NCBI GenBank assembly: GCA_947474455.1
Contig: CANJIL010000001.1
Location: forward strand, 1-64,000
Direction: 5' to 3'
DNA: 64,000 bases
Source of the DNA: Hyphomonadaceae bacterium
Lineage (GTDB): Bacteria; Pseudomonadota; Alphaproteobacteria; Caulobacterales; Hyphomonadaceae
Shown: in pieces, positions 17,154-26,194 of the stretch
How positions within the stretch are numbered: the stretch's first letter is position 1
Layout of the letters: every line of letters begins with the position of its first letter
Program-made: the position numbers and the translations under genes
Notes under the pieces: model-generated
The model's database searches: none
Seen by the model: the letters and a program-made list of their open reading frames with translations, nothing else
Told to the model about the DNA's origin: nothing

Positions 17154-17758
17154 AGGCCGTCGTCCATCAGCAGACCGGACTTGCCCGCGACCGGCGCCAT
17201 GAAGTTGGGCTGGTAGGGGACGCCATACTGCTTCGCGAGTTCCGGAAAGATGGCGGCGTAGGCGGCGTCGCGCGGATCGAGGTCGATGTCGGGAATGGCG
17301 ACGCCGATGAGAGCGGCGGGAAGCCCGTCGGCCTTGGCGCGATCGAGGATTGCGGTGAGATTCTTCTTCGGCCGCTCCGGCGGCAGGCTGAGCAGGAAGT
17401 CGTTGGCGCCGAGAGCGATCACGAGCAGATCCGGCTCCGCGTCCTTGACGCTCCAGTCATAGCGGTTGAGGGCGTCCGCCGTGGTGTCGCCGGAGACGCC
17501 GGCGTTGACGAAGGTCGCGGAAACGCCCCGCGCGGCCAGCACGCGTTCCACAACGACGGGCAGGGCTTCGTCATCTTTCAGTTCGTAGCCGGCCGTGAGG
17601 CTGTCGCCGAGCATCACGATGATGGGGACGTCTTGACGGGTCATGTCGGAGCTTTCGCTGGCGGCTGGGGTGTTGGCGGCCGGAGTTGGTTCCGGGGTCG
17701 GTGAGGGGCTGCAAGCCGCAATCAGAAGGCTGGCTGCAACGAAAACAAGGCGGCGCAT
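17072..17758 (-). CDS. tesA: GDSL-family arylesterase / acyl-CoA thioesterase I, lipoprotein form
   Basis: A 228-residue SGNH hydrolase. The signal peptide ends in LLIAACSPS (lipobox), then a Pro/Ala spacer, then the four SGNH blocks: IIVMLGDSLTAGYELKD (Ser), NAGVSGDTTADALNRYD (Gly), VIALGANDFLLS (Asn) and MDDGLHPTAKGVEAMAEG (Asp/His). Family members hydrolyse aryl esters and acyl thioesters in the periplasm. It is divergent from ybbA-ybbP, the arrangement known from E. coli tesA-ybbAP, where the three are taken to act on the same lipid-like substrates. Confidence 0.92.
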   Translation of the reverse strand: MRRLVFVAASLLIAACSPSPTPEPTPAANTPAASESSDMTRQDVPIIVMLGDSLTAGYELKDDEALPVVVERVLAARGVSATFVNAGVSGDTTADALNRYDWSVKDAEPDLLVIALGANDFLLSLPPERPKKNLTAILDRAKADGLPAALIGVAIPDIDLDPRDAAYAAIFPELAKQYGVPYQPNFMAPVAGKSGLLMDDGLHPTAKGVEAMAEGVADFLAPVIAKLD

Positions 17759-17871
17759 GTCATCTCCTGTCTTGCCGGGGTGAGTCTAAGGCGGCATCTA
17801 GTCTCCACCCGAGCGCCGGACCAGTTCAATTACGAACCCGGCGTCGGACTTCACGAGAGATTGGGGAAGAT

Positions 17872-18540
17872 TTGGACGCGGCGCTATCCCTCGATGATGT
17901 CTGGCTGACCTTGCCTGCGGCATCCGGGCGTGTGGAGATCCTGAAAGGTGTTTCGTTCCGCGCCATGCCCGGCGAGAGCGTCGCGGTGGTGGGGCCGTCC
18001 GGATCGGGCAAGTCCTCGCTGATCGCGGTCTCGACCGGCATCGAGCGGGCGTCAAAGGGCGCGATCACGCTGCTGGGCGAGAAGCTGGAAGGCAAGAGCG
18101 AGGATGCGCTGGCCCGCGTGCGGCGCGGGCGGGTGAGTCTGGTGTTCCAGTCGTTCCACCTGCTCGGCACGATGAACGCGTTCGATAATGTGCGCGCCCC
18201 CCTGGAAATCGCTGGGCTCAAGGACGTCGATACGTTGGCGAGGTCAGGGCTCGAGGCAGTGGGCCTTGGCGCGCGGATGGATCACTATCCGGGGCAGCTT
18301 TCCGGCGGTGAACGCCAGCGCGTGGCGGTGGCGCGGGCGCTGGCAAGCAATCCGCGGATCGTCTTTGCAGACGAGCCGACCGGCAATCTCGACCGCACGA
18401 CGGGCGGAATGGTCGCCGACATGCTGTTCGCCATAGCGAGGGACCGCGGCGCGACGCTGGTTGTCGTGACGCACGATGCGGAGATCGCAGCGCGGGCTAA
18501 CCGGGTGGTCGAGATGAGCGACGGCAAGATCGTTGGCTAG
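17872..18540 (+). CDS. ybbA: ABC transporter ATP-binding protein, YbbA type
   Basis: A 222-residue ATPase of the LolD/MacB/YbbA class. Walker A VGPSGSGKSSLIAV, signature LSGGERQRVAVARAL, Walker B IVFADEPTGNLD and the H-loop VVTHDAE are all intact. A TTG at 17872 is chosen as start because GGGGAAGA precedes it and the protein then aligns with normal N-termini (L/M-DAALSLDDVWLTLP); the frame runs upstream to 17686, but that part is opposite tesA. It should pair with the permease at 18724. Unlike the usual overlap, 183 bases separate the two genes. Confidence 0.92.
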   Translation: MDAALSLDDVWLTLPAASGRVEILKGVSFRAMPGESVAVVGPSGSGKSSLIAVSTGIERASKGAITLLGEKLEGKSEDALARVRRGRVSLVFQSFHLLGTMNAFDNVRAPLEIAGLKDVDTLARSGLEAVGLGARMDHYPGQLSGGERQRVAVARALASNPRIVFADEPTGNLDRTTGGMVADMLFAIARDRGATLVVVTHDAEIAARANRVVEMSDGKIVG

Positions 18541-18723
18541 CCAGCCTGAATATTTATGTAGGCGGACGCCAAGCTGAAGAAGTCTGCGCTCCTTCGCGAA
18601 CGCCTTTCGCATCTTGCTAAAAGCTCGTGAGGACATGACGTTTAATCTTGACTGAAAAAGGGTAGACAGAAAGCCCCAAGGCTGCGGGATGACAAGCTGC
18701 CGCATAGCGAATACCCAAATCCA
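18541..18723. other. Unusual gap between ybbA and ybbP
   Basis: These 183 bases are noticeably more AT-rich than the neighbours and contain no gene; only a seven-codon frame (ATG 18636) is present. The spacing separates two genes that are normally contiguous, so it may hold an insertion scar or a separate promoter. Confidence 0.35.
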
Positions 18724-21264
18724 ATGGCCGCTCACCCAACATCGCCAACACGCGCGTGGCTGCGGATCGCGCGGCGGGAGCTGGCCGGGGGGTTGGGCGG
18801 GTTCTGGATCTATCTGGCGTGCCTGGCGCTGGGCGCGTGGGCGATTGCTGCGGCGGGATCGATCACCGCGTCCTACAATGCCGGTCTCACCCTGCAGTCG
18901 CGCGAACTGCTCGGCGGCGATGTGGCGGTGACGCTCTCGCAGCGTGCGGCGACAGCCGAGGAGATCGCCTGGCTAACGCAGCGCGGTAAGGTGAGCGAGG
19001 CCGCGCAGGTTGACCTGATGGCGCGCGCGCCAGGCAAGCTGATGCAGATCGATGTGCGCGGCGTCGACAATGCGTTTCCGCTCATCGGCCGGTTCACGTT
19101 CGACAGCGATATTGCGGTGGCGGATGTGCTGTCGAAGCGCGGCGAGGCATGGGGCATCGCGGCGAGCGAGAGCCTGCTGAAGGATCTCGGCGTTGCGGTC
19201 GGCGATGCGTTCACGCTGGGCGGCATTCCCGTGGAGGTGCGGGCGGTATTGCTGCGCGAACCGGACCGGGTTGGGCAGCCCGGCATGTTCGAGCCCCGGG
19301 CGATCATCTCCGTTGCGGCGCTGCGCGACGCAGGCGCGCTGCAGCCGGGGCAGTTGTTCAGGACGGCCTACAGGCTGCTACTAAAGCCGGAAGCCGCGAC
19401 GACGTTTGAAGACGATCTCAATGCGCGGTGGGAGAGCGAGGGACTGCGCTATCGCGGGCCCGAAGATGCAGTGGATGGTCTGCGCTCGCTGCTCGACATG
19501 ATCAACACGTTCATGACGGTGATCGGCATCGCGGCGCTGGTCGCGGGCGGCGTGGGCGTGGCGCAGGCGACGTCGTCGTTCCTGGAATCGCGCGTCGATT
19601 CCATTGCGGTGCTGAAGGCGCTGGGCGCCGACGCGGGGACGATCCGCGCCGCTTATGGTCTGCAGCTTTCCGTGCTGGCCGGGCTTGGCGCGCTTGCGGG
19701 CGTAGCACTGGGAGCGGCGTCACCCTGGATGCTGCAATGGATTGCCGGCGGCGCCATACCGCTGCCGACCGAGCTGGGTCTTTTTCCGCTGCCGATTCTG
19801 AAAGCGTTCGTGCTGACGATGCTCGCTGCGGTGGTGTTTGCGACTCCATCACTGGGACGCGCGCGGGCGACGCGGCCAGCGGCGTTGTTCCGGCGCGAGG
19901 GCGGGGAAGAGATGGGCGCAACGCCCGCTCTCGAGCGCACGATTGCGGCATGCGCCGCTGTCCTGCTGGTGCTGGTGGCGCTGATCGGGTCGGCGCGGCC
20001 GCTGGTGACGCTCGGCCTGCTCGTTGGCGCAGCGGTTGCGTATGTCGTTTTGGCGGGCGCTGCGGTTCTGGTAAAGTGGTTGGCGCGGCGTCTAGCGAAG
20101 CGCGCGCGAGGATATGCGCGGCTGGTGCTGTCGAATCTCGGCGGGCCGGGATCGCTTGCACCGGTCGTCGCGCCCGCGCTTGGGCTGGGGCTTGCGCTGA
20201 TGACGCTGGTGGCGGTGGTGCAGACGAACCTGCTCGGCCAGTTGAAGGATACAGCGCCAGCCAATGCGCCTTCGGTTGTGTTCCGCCAGATACCTCACAC
20301 CGAAGTGGGCGCCTTCGACGCGATGATGCGCGAGCAGGGCATAGACGTTTCCGACTGGAAGACGTATCGGCGCGCGCCTGTGCTGCTGGGGCGATTCATC
20401 ACGGTCAACGGTGAAAAGCTCGACGAAGCTTCCGTACCGCCCGAAGAAAGATGGGCCACCCGCGGCGAAACAGCGATGACATTCCTTGGCGCCAAGCCGC
20501 CCGAGGCCATGCTGCGAAAAGGTGAGTGGTGGGCCGAGAGTTATGCAGGGCCGCTGCTGGTCTCTGTGGAAGAAAGTGTCGCCGAGGGGCTTGGCCTCGG
20601 TATCGGCGATGCGGTCGGCTTTCGAATCTTCGGCCGTGAGATTGAAGCGAAGGTCGCGTCAGTTCGGAAAGTAGACTGGGCTGGTTTCGGCGCGAACGTC
20701 GCTTTCATTCTATCCCCGGGCACGCTGGAAGCGATGAAACCTTTCCATGCCGCGATCGTGATAATGCCGCCAGAGGCTGAAGACAGAGTGATTGCTGCGG
20801 TGGCCTCGCGCTGGCCTGAGATCCTGTCTTTTCAGGTGCGCCGCACGCTCGAGACCGCCGCCGATCTGTTCGCGCAAGTCTCCATCGCTGTGACCGCGCT
20901 TGCGAGCGTTGTGATGGCGGCGGGCGTGCTCGTCCTATTCGGCGCATTCGCGGCCGCGGCAAGACGAAGACGACGCGAGTCGGCCCTGCTGAAAATTTTC
21001 GGCGCATCGCGCGGAGCGATTCTCGTGCTCTATGCATGCGAGTTCGCGCTCGCGGCATTGGTGGCAGTGAGTCTCGGAGCGGGCATGGGCGTTGCGGCGG
21101 CTCACCCGATTGTGATGCTGGTCTTCGACGTCACATGGCGGTTCGAATGGGCGCCGGTGCTGACTGTTGGATTGATTGCAATGGTTTCGGCGGCGGCCGG
21201 AGGCGCGGCAGTCGGATGGATGACTCTTTCGCATCGGCCCGCACGAGTATTGCGCTCTGCCTGA
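18724..21264 (+). CDS. ybbP: ABC transporter permease, YbbP/FtsX family
   Basis: An 846-residue permease with the duplicated FtsX architecture: an N-terminal helix (about residues 22-45), a large periplasmic domain, three helices at about 255-370 (MINTFMTVIGIAALVAGGVG onward), a pair near 410-450, a second periplasmic domain, and three C-terminal helices (IAVTALASVVMAAGVLVLFG; FALAALVAVSLGAGMGVAA; LTVGLIAMVSAAAGGAAVG). This ten-helix layout is that of YbbP-type exporters partnered with YbbA. The reading frame is intact over 2.5 kb. Probably extrudes lipids or proteins from the membrane; substrate not known. Confidence 0.92.
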   Translation: MAAHPTSPTRAWLRIARRELAGGLGGFWIYLACLALGAWAIAAAGSITASYNAGLTLQSRELLGGDVAVTLSQRAATAEEIAWLTQRGKVSEAAQVDLMARAPGKLMQIDVRGVDNAFPLIGRFTFDSDIAVADVLSKRGEAWGIAASESLLKDLGVAVGDAFTLGGIPVEVRAVLLREPDRVGQPGMFEPRAIISVAALRDAGALQPGQLFRTAYRLLLKPEAATTFEDDLNARWESEGLRYRGPEDAVDGLRSLLDMINTFMTVIGIAALVAGGVGVAQATSSFLESRVDSIAVLKALGADAGTIRAAYGLQLSVLAGLGALAGVALGAASPWMLQWIAGGAIPLPTELGLFPLPILKAFVLTMLAAVVFATPSLGRARATRPAALFRREGGEEMGATPALERTIAACAAVLLVLVALIGSARPLVTLGLLVGAAVAYVVLAGAAVLVKWLARRLAKRARGYARLVLSNLGGPGSLAPVVAPALGLGLALMTLVAVVQTNLLGQLKDTAPANAPSVVFRQIPHTEVGAFDAMMREQGIDVSDWKTYRRAPVLLGRFITVNGEKLDEASVPPEERWATRGETAMTFLGAKPPEAMLRKGEWWAESYAGPLLVSVEESVAEGLGLGIGDAVGFRIFGREIEAKVASVRKVDWAGFGANVAFILSPGTLEAMKPFHAAIVIMPPEAEDRVIAAVASRWPEILSFQVRRTLETAADLFAQVSIAVTALASVVMAAGVLVLFGAFAAAARRRRRESALLKIFGASRGAILVLYACEFALAALVAVSLGAGMGVAAAHPIVMLVFDVTWRFEWAPVLTVGLIAMVSAAAGGAAVGWMTLSHRPARVLRSA

Positions 21265-21397
21265 AGGTGGGTATGTTCGCCCCAGCGTCAGCCCGGCGCT
21301 TGGTTCCCATAAAACCGCCCGCAGCAGTTTGCGGAGACGGGGACGGACATCCGTCGTAGGGGGCATGGAGAGGTGACTGGGCGTACGGGGAGGAATC

Positions 21398-22372
21398 ATG
21401 AAGAAGCTCGTATCTATTATTGCTTTGGCTGCCGCGCTTGGTGCGTGTGAGTCGATGGGAACGGCGTCTACGACGACCCCAGCGGCGACCCCTGTCGCCA
21501 CTGTCGCCACTGTCGCCCCTGTCGTCGCTGCGCCGGCGGCTCCTGCGCCTTGGAAAGCCAAGCGTGGGCCGGATGGAACACATCCGGACCTCAACGGCGT
21601 TTGGCAAGTGCTGAACACCGCCAACTATAACATCGAAGCGCACGCGGCTCAGGCCGCGATCCAGCTGCGCCCCGGACCTTATGTTCCGGTGCCCGCCGGT
21701 AACGTTGTCGGAATGGGCGCCATCGGCGCCGTTCCGGCTGGCGTCGGCATTGTGCAAGGTGACGGCAAGATCCCGTACACGGCTGATGCGCTTGCGATCC
21801 GTGACGAGAACCGTAAGGCGGCCGTCGAGAACGATCCGGAAGTTAAGTGCTATCTGCCGGGCGTCCCGCGCGCCAACTACATGGACAAACCGTTCCAGAT
21901 CTTCCAGTCGGACAAGGCGTTCTTCATCGCCTACGAATATGCCGGCGCCGTGCGGAACGTGTTCCTGGCCGACCCGGGCGAAGCCCCGGTCGACTCGTGG
22001 ATGGGTCAGTCCTTCGGCAAGTGGGAAGGCGACACGTTCGTGGTCGAAGTGACGGGCCTGCTGCCCGATACCTGGCTCGATCGTTCGGGCAACATCCATG
22101 GCTCCACGACTAAAGTCGTTGAGCGCTGGACGCCCACCTCGGACTATACGGTCCGTTACGAAGCCGAGATCACGGACGCGGAAGTTTACACCCGCCCCTG
22201 GAAGGTCGCCTTCAACCTGTACAAGCGCCAGGGTGAAGACGCTCAGCTGCAGCAGTTCAAGTGCGTCGAGTTCGTCGAAGAGATGATGTACGGCCACCTG
22301 CGCAAGAACCCGCTGCCGGGTCCGGCCGCTGATCGCGCCAAAGCTGAAAATTCGGAGCGCGGTAAGAACTAG
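21398..22372 (+). CDS. Secreted lipoprotein of unknown function with a WEGDT motif
   Basis: A 324-residue lipoprotein: signal peptide MKKLVSIIALAAALGAC with lipobox LGAC, then a low-complexity Ala/Thr/Val/Pro linker encoded by a tandem GTCGCCACT repeat (about 21495-21530). The domain has WQVLNTANYNIEAHAAQA, CYLPGVPRANYMDKPFQIFQ, GQSFGKWEGDTFVVEVTGL and EITDAEVYTRPWKVAFNLY. The KWEGDTFVVE and DAEVYTRPW motifs recur in the broken gene at 30253-31266 (SEGDTLAIET, DPQVYTAPW), so they belong to one superfamily, abundant in secretion-rich proteobacteria and acidobacteria with unknown function. Followed by a strong hairpin and then the DUF6152 gene. Confidence 0.75.
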   Translation: MKKLVSIIALAAALGACESMGTASTTTPAATPVATVATVAPVVAAPAAPAPWKAKRGPDGTHPDLNGVWQVLNTANYNIEAHAAQAAIQLRPGPYVPVPAGNVVGMGAIGAVPAGVGIVQGDGKIPYTADALAIRDENRKAAVENDPEVKCYLPGVPRANYMDKPFQIFQSDKAFFIAYEYAGAVRNVFLADPGEAPVDSWMGQSFGKWEGDTFVVEVTGLLPDTWLDRSGNIHGSTTKVVERWTPTSDYTVRYEAEITDAEVYTRPWKVAFNLYKRQGEDAQLQQFKCVEFVEEMMYGHLRKNPLPGPAADRAKAENSERGKN

Positions 22373-22381
22373 AAATCGGTT

Positions 22382-22421
22382 CGCCGGTGGGAATCGGGGT
22401 CGAACCCTTCTCCCACCGGCG
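22382..22421 (+). terminator. Long hairpin after the WEGDT lipoprotein gene
   Basis: Perfect eleven-pair stem CGCCGGTGGGA / TCCCACCGGCG enclosing a smaller GGGTCGAACCC stem. No T-run follows, so partial termination or mRNA stabilisation is more likely than a classic terminator. Confidence 0.55.
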
Positions 22422-22715
22422 GCTACCGGAGTGGCGCTTACGTTAAACAAAGCGTGAGCAAGGGATGGCCGCCCTTAGGTTAGGAGCCTGAAACGGTCAA
22501 AACATGGGTTGAATCCGGACTCTAGGCCGGAACTTGCGGGGGATCCCGCTGTGTTAGAAGCGACCTGTGTGACAGTACATCCCTTGAGAGCCGGTTCTTC
22601 CGGGAGTAAAAGGGAAGAAGTTTCAGAGGGCACGTCGGGCATCGAATAAATCTTTCGCCCACGTCCTGGAAAAAATCCCTGGCGGCGCCCACCGCAGGAG
22701 CTGGAGGAAGTAAAA
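22422..22715. other. Leader region of the DUF6152 gene
   Basis: Nearly 300 bases without a gene. Only tiny frames occur. The stretch probably carries the promoter and a long 5' leader of the following gene; I see no defined riboswitch. Confidence 0.35.
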
Positions 22716-23252
22716 ATGAACAAGACCCGTATCGCGGTTGCAGGGTTCGCGCTGGCCGCTCTCACGACCATCGGTGCCGGCACTGCAGCCTACGCCCACC
22801 ACGCCTTCGCGGCGGAATTCGACGCTGACGCCCCTGTCCTGCTGAAGGGCAAGGTGGTTACGGTCGAGTGGGTTAACCCGCACACTTGGATCCACGTCAA
22901 CGTTCCGGACACGGATGGCAAAGGCAAAGCCAAAAAAGGCATGACCTTCAACTGGGCCATCGAAGGCGGCACGCCGAACACGCTGCTCCGCACCGGCATC
23001 AAGAAAGACTCTCTGAAGGTTGGTACGGAAGTCGTGGTTCGCGGCTACCAGTCGAAAGACGCCCTCTGCGACATCCACCCGAAAACGAAGAAGAAAACCT
23101 GCAAGGCCAACGGCCGTGACGTGACGTTCCCGAACGGCTGCAAACTGTTCGTCGGTTCGTCGGGCACGGGCGCTCCGAAAGACGGCTCGGATGCTGGTGA
23201 AGACAAGACAGCCACGCACGGCGCGAACTGCGCCGCGGCTGCTCCGGCCTAA
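22716..23252 (+). CDS. DUF6152 secreted protein
   Basis: A 178-residue secreted protein behind an excellent GGAGGAAG site. The signal peptide is MNKTRIAVAGFALAALTTIG ... AYA; the mature protein starts HHAFAAEFDADAPVLLKGKV, followed by VEWVNPHTWIHVNV, the hallmark DUF6152 sequence (small OB-like beta domain). Four cysteines in the C-terminal half (ALCDIH, KTCKANG, NGCKLF, ANCAAA) could form disulfides. Often encoded near proteins of the WEGDT superfamily, as here. Function unknown. A perfect terminator follows. Confidence 0.85.
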   Translation: MNKTRIAVAGFALAALTTIGAGTAAYAHHAFAAEFDADAPVLLKGKVVTVEWVNPHTWIHVNVPDTDGKGKAKKGMTFNWAIEGGTPNTLLRTGIKKDSLKVGTEVVVRGYQSKDALCDIHPKTKKKTCKANGRDVTFPNGCKLFVGSSGTGAPKDGSDAGEDKTATHGANCAAAAPA

Positions 23253-23282
23253 TAGCCTCGACTCGACTGATCTGATTGAGAG

Positions 23283-23318
23283 CCCGCTGTCCGGATACGG
23301 ACAGCGGGTTTTTCTTTT
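23283..23318 (+). terminator. Rho-independent terminator of the DUF6152 gene
   Basis: Perfect eleven-pair stem CCCGCTGTCCG / CGGACAGCGGG with a GATA loop, followed by TTTTTCTTTT. The clearest terminator in the window. Confidence 0.92.
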
Positions 23319-23467
23319 GTGGCGGCGCGCCACAACAATAGGCGCCACGAGAGCGACCATAGTGGCTCGCGCTTCTCGCCCCGGTGTTTCCAGCCGCCTG
23401 GGCTGGCGCCACGCAGCGGTAACCTTACGACGTGAAGGCGAGAGAATCGCTGCCTGCGGCGGGGCGG

Positions 23468-24291
23468 CTAACACGGCACGATCTGGTCGAAGGTGAGTCG
23501 CCATCCGTCGGCCTGATCAGACTTGATGCGGCCATGGATTCCGTTGCCGCCGTCCCGGCGCGCCTCGCGGAGTGTGAACAACATGTCGCCCGCCGCTGCG
23601 GCGTAGGAGCGGAGCTGGCTGAAGTTGCTTACATGCGGGCCGGCTTTGAGCGCAGCGGCGATCGTTTCGGCCCCGACGGCGGGCGGCTGATTCTGACGAG
23701 GCACGCGGGAAATCGTGTCGAATTGCGCGCCGAGAGACGCTGGCGCATCGGCGGCGGCGTTGGCGGCGAGGCCGGGTTCAAAGGCGGCGACGGCCGATTG
23801 GGCGAGATCGGCGGCGCTTTCGCCGCGCGAAAGCGGGGGCGATGACGACGACATCAAAGGCGCGATCCTCTTTGTCCGATCCGGAGTGTCGAGGCCGCCT
23901 TCGTAGATCCAGCGCCAGTCGGGATTGGGCTGTTGGCACAGCACGGTGAGGCAATAGCCGAAGGCAGTGTCCTCGCCGCTGAACGGTTCGGTGGTGAAAC
24001 CGAAATCGCCGGCCGCCGATGCGCTTGCGAATTCCGGCCTCCAGTGCGCCGAGGCGCCGCCGCTGTCGCTGGGGTCGAGGGTTGCGTAGAATTCCTTCGC
24101 GGACTTAGGAGCATTCTGGAAAACGTGACGTCGTGCGCCGACCATTTTCCGGAGCTTTCAACCCAGCCGATGCGGGCGGCGTCGGCGACGGTGACGAGGC
24201 TGGCTGCACTGACTTCCCCGACGGCGGCGGGCGCGGGTTCGGGCGACTTTTCGGAGCAGGCGGCGGGGGCGATGAGAAGAAGCGCCCGCAT
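23468..24291 (-). pseudogene. Frameshifted lipoprotein with DUF4440/NTF2-like domain
   Basis: ATG 24291 starts a short lipoprotein signal (MRALLLIAPAACSEK) and a first segment ending GKWSAHDVTFS. The protein continues in another frame from about 24120: QNAPKSAKEFYATLDPS, SAHWRPEFASASAAGDFGFTTEPF, AFGYCLTVLCQQPNPDWRWIYEGG, the pattern of DUF4440/SnoaL-like domains, then a longer C-terminal part to the stop at 23468. Adding one base to the four-base A/T run at 24120-24123 restores a single frame (DVTFFQNAPKSAKEF). Otherwise open throughout. Could be a pseudogene or a sequencing undercall. Confidence 0.65.
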
Positions 24292-24776
24292 ATTTGCAGC
24301 GGACCAGCAGACGGGGCGGGGTCAAGCCCCGCACACGGGTGCGCTCCCGTGGGTGAGCGCGGGGCGGTGTGATGGGGTTTATGTGCCGCGCGATGCGTGC
24401 GGATCATTCCCGGCTCATTTCGGCGTCCTTCGACAGGCTTGGGATGAGGGTGGGGATTCGTCCGCTGCGCGGACCGCCGGCTCACGGTTCGACGCAAGCG
24501 CACTTCTGGGCTACTCGCCATGAGGGCTATTGGGTAGCGCTTGCTTGCGGCCGCAGGATTGGTTTCTTGTTTTGGATGTCGCTCGTCTCTGCGGGCAGAT
24601 CAGTCGGCATTTCCCGTGTGGCATTCACGCGGGGCGGCTGGTGATCATCTGGAGGGTTGGGGCGGGGTTCGCCCCGAGCTCTACTAGAGCCTTTCTGCCT
24701 TTGACGGAATCGGTAGGATTCGTGTTCGGCTCGAACTCTGATTCAGTCTGATGGCTGGATCGGGAGGTGAGCGTCG
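24292..24776. other. Gene-free accessory stretch upstream of the IS remnant
   Basis: About 485 bases with no credible gene. It contains a degenerate palindromic segment near 24417-24452 (GGCTCATTTCGGCGTCCT ... AGGCTTGGGATGAG) similar in style to the REP-like element at 25943, and Arg/Gly-rich spurious frames on both strands. Confidence 0.4.
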
Positions 24777-25732
24777 ATGGGAAGGTACTATTCGATTGAT
24801 CTTCGGGGACGGGCGGTTGCGGCTTATCGCGGCGGGGAGAGTTGCCGGGATGTCGGGGCCCGGTTCTGCATTGCGCCGTCGACGGTCGTGAAGTGGGCGA
24901 GCCTTGAGGATCGAACCGGCTCGCTTGAGCGAGGCAAACGCGGCGGTCACCGGCCGGTTTTGCTGACGACACAGCGGGACTGGATCGTCGCCCGACTGAA
25001 GGAGACCTCGCACCTGACCCTGCACCGGCTCGCTGACAAACTTGCCGCCCGGGGTGTAAGCGTTAGCCACGACACTGTCTTGCGCTTCCTGCGGGCCGAG
25101 GGCTCTGCTTCAAAAATAATGCTCTTCGGGCTTGAGCAGAAGCGGCCGGACATAGCGCGCAAACGCCAGCGCTGGCAGACGGCTTCAGCCGCGCCTCGAT
25201 TCGGAGCGGCTGGTGTTCATCGACGAAACCTGGATCAAGACGAACATGGCGCCGTTGCGCGGATGGGGCCGAAGGGCGAGCGTGTGAAGAACTACGCGCC
25301 GCACGGTCACTGGCAAACGCTCACCTTCGTGGCGCGCTGCGCTCCAGCGGGTTGACGGCGCCCTGCGTCTTTGACGGACCGATCAACGGCGAGGCCTGCA
25401 GCGCCTGGGTCGAGCAGCTACTCGTGCCCACGCTCCGGCCCGGCGACATCGTCGTGATGGACAATCTCGGCAGCCACAAAGGCTGCTGCATTCCCCGCAT
25501 GATCCGCGCGGCAAATGCGAAGCTGTGGTTCCTGCCAGCCTACAGCCCCGATCTCAATCCGATCGAACAAACCTTCTCCACAATCAAGCAGGCCATGCGC
25601 GCAGCACAGCAGCGAACCGTCGATGCGTCATGCGCGAAGCAGGAAAGATCGTTCAGGCGATCGGTACAGCTGAATGCCAAAACTACATCAAAGCCGCAGG
25701 CTATGTTTCCGCCAAGACATCAAACGCACTAG
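24777..25732 (+). mobile_element. Degenerate IS630-family transposase
   Basis: The N-terminal HTH part is readable from 24777 (MGRYYSIDLRGRAVAAYRGG, CIAPSTVVKWASLEDRTGS). The DDE domain is scattered across frames: ERLVFIDETWIKTNMAP (first Asp) at about 25205, GPKGERVKNYAPHGHW at about 25270, DIVVMDNLGSHKG (second Asp) and FLPAYSPDLNPIEQTFS (Asp/Glu region) at about 25450-25580, then MREAGKIVQAIGTAECQNYI in another frame. At least four frameshifts: about 25177, the GGGG at 25265-25268, about 25335 and about 25625. Three are repaired by adding one base. All catalytic blocks are still visible, so decay is recent or partly apparent. I could not define terminal inverted repeats. Confidence 0.85.
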
Positions 25733-25942
25733 GGAGCTCTGTCCCCCCATCTTTCTCTGCGAGCGCGTTGAATTCACGGAAGAAGATCTTTGGCCGTCCT
25801 GCGAATTGGGAATGGCTGATTTCTATAGTTAAGGGGCCCGGCTCTTTCGCTTCGAGCGTTGATCTTGCGCGCACGAGCGCCCAATCGTCAACGCTACGCG
25901 TTCGCCCCGCCGGTGCATCGCACGTGGGGGAAGGGCAGTGAT

Positions 25943-25994
25943 CCCGCCCTCGTCCTTCGAGACGGCGTTCTCGGCCTCCTCAGGACGAGGCGGG
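25943..25994. repeat. REP-like palindromic element
   Basis: Arms CCCGCCCTCGTCCT (25943-25956) and AGGACGAGGCGGG (25982-25994) pair over 13 bases with a single bulged C; the interior contains TTCGAGACGGCG and CTCCTC. This is the style of dispersed intergenic palindromes common in alphaproteobacterial genomes. The surrounding 25733-26143 has no gene. Confidence 0.55.
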
Positions 25995-26143
25995 TTTGCG
26001 GCATTGGCTCTCGTCATGCGCGACGCAGTGAAGCCAAGGGCAAAAAGCCAGTGACTATGGCCTTGGGTTCCCGCTCTTGGCCCTTCGGGTGTCGGCGTGA
26101 ACGACGAGGCGGAGCGCCGCAGGGAAGAGGCTTTCATCAAAGT

Positions 26144-26174
26144 AAAAGGCCCGCCGATTGCTCGGCAGGCCTTT
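26144..26174 (-). terminator. Terminator of the cytochrome/membrane-protein operon
   Basis: On the minus strand AAAGGCCTGCCGA pairs with TCGGCGGGCCTTTT around a GCAA tetraloop and ends in a T-run, about 20 bases beyond the stop at 26195. Confidence 0.8.
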
Positions 26175-26194
26175 GTTCTTTCAAGTCGCTCAGG

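Noticed and set aside
24369-24644. Open frame of 91 codons upstream of the IS remnant
   Set aside because: No ribosome site and no protein-like pattern; it overlaps a degenerate palindrome.
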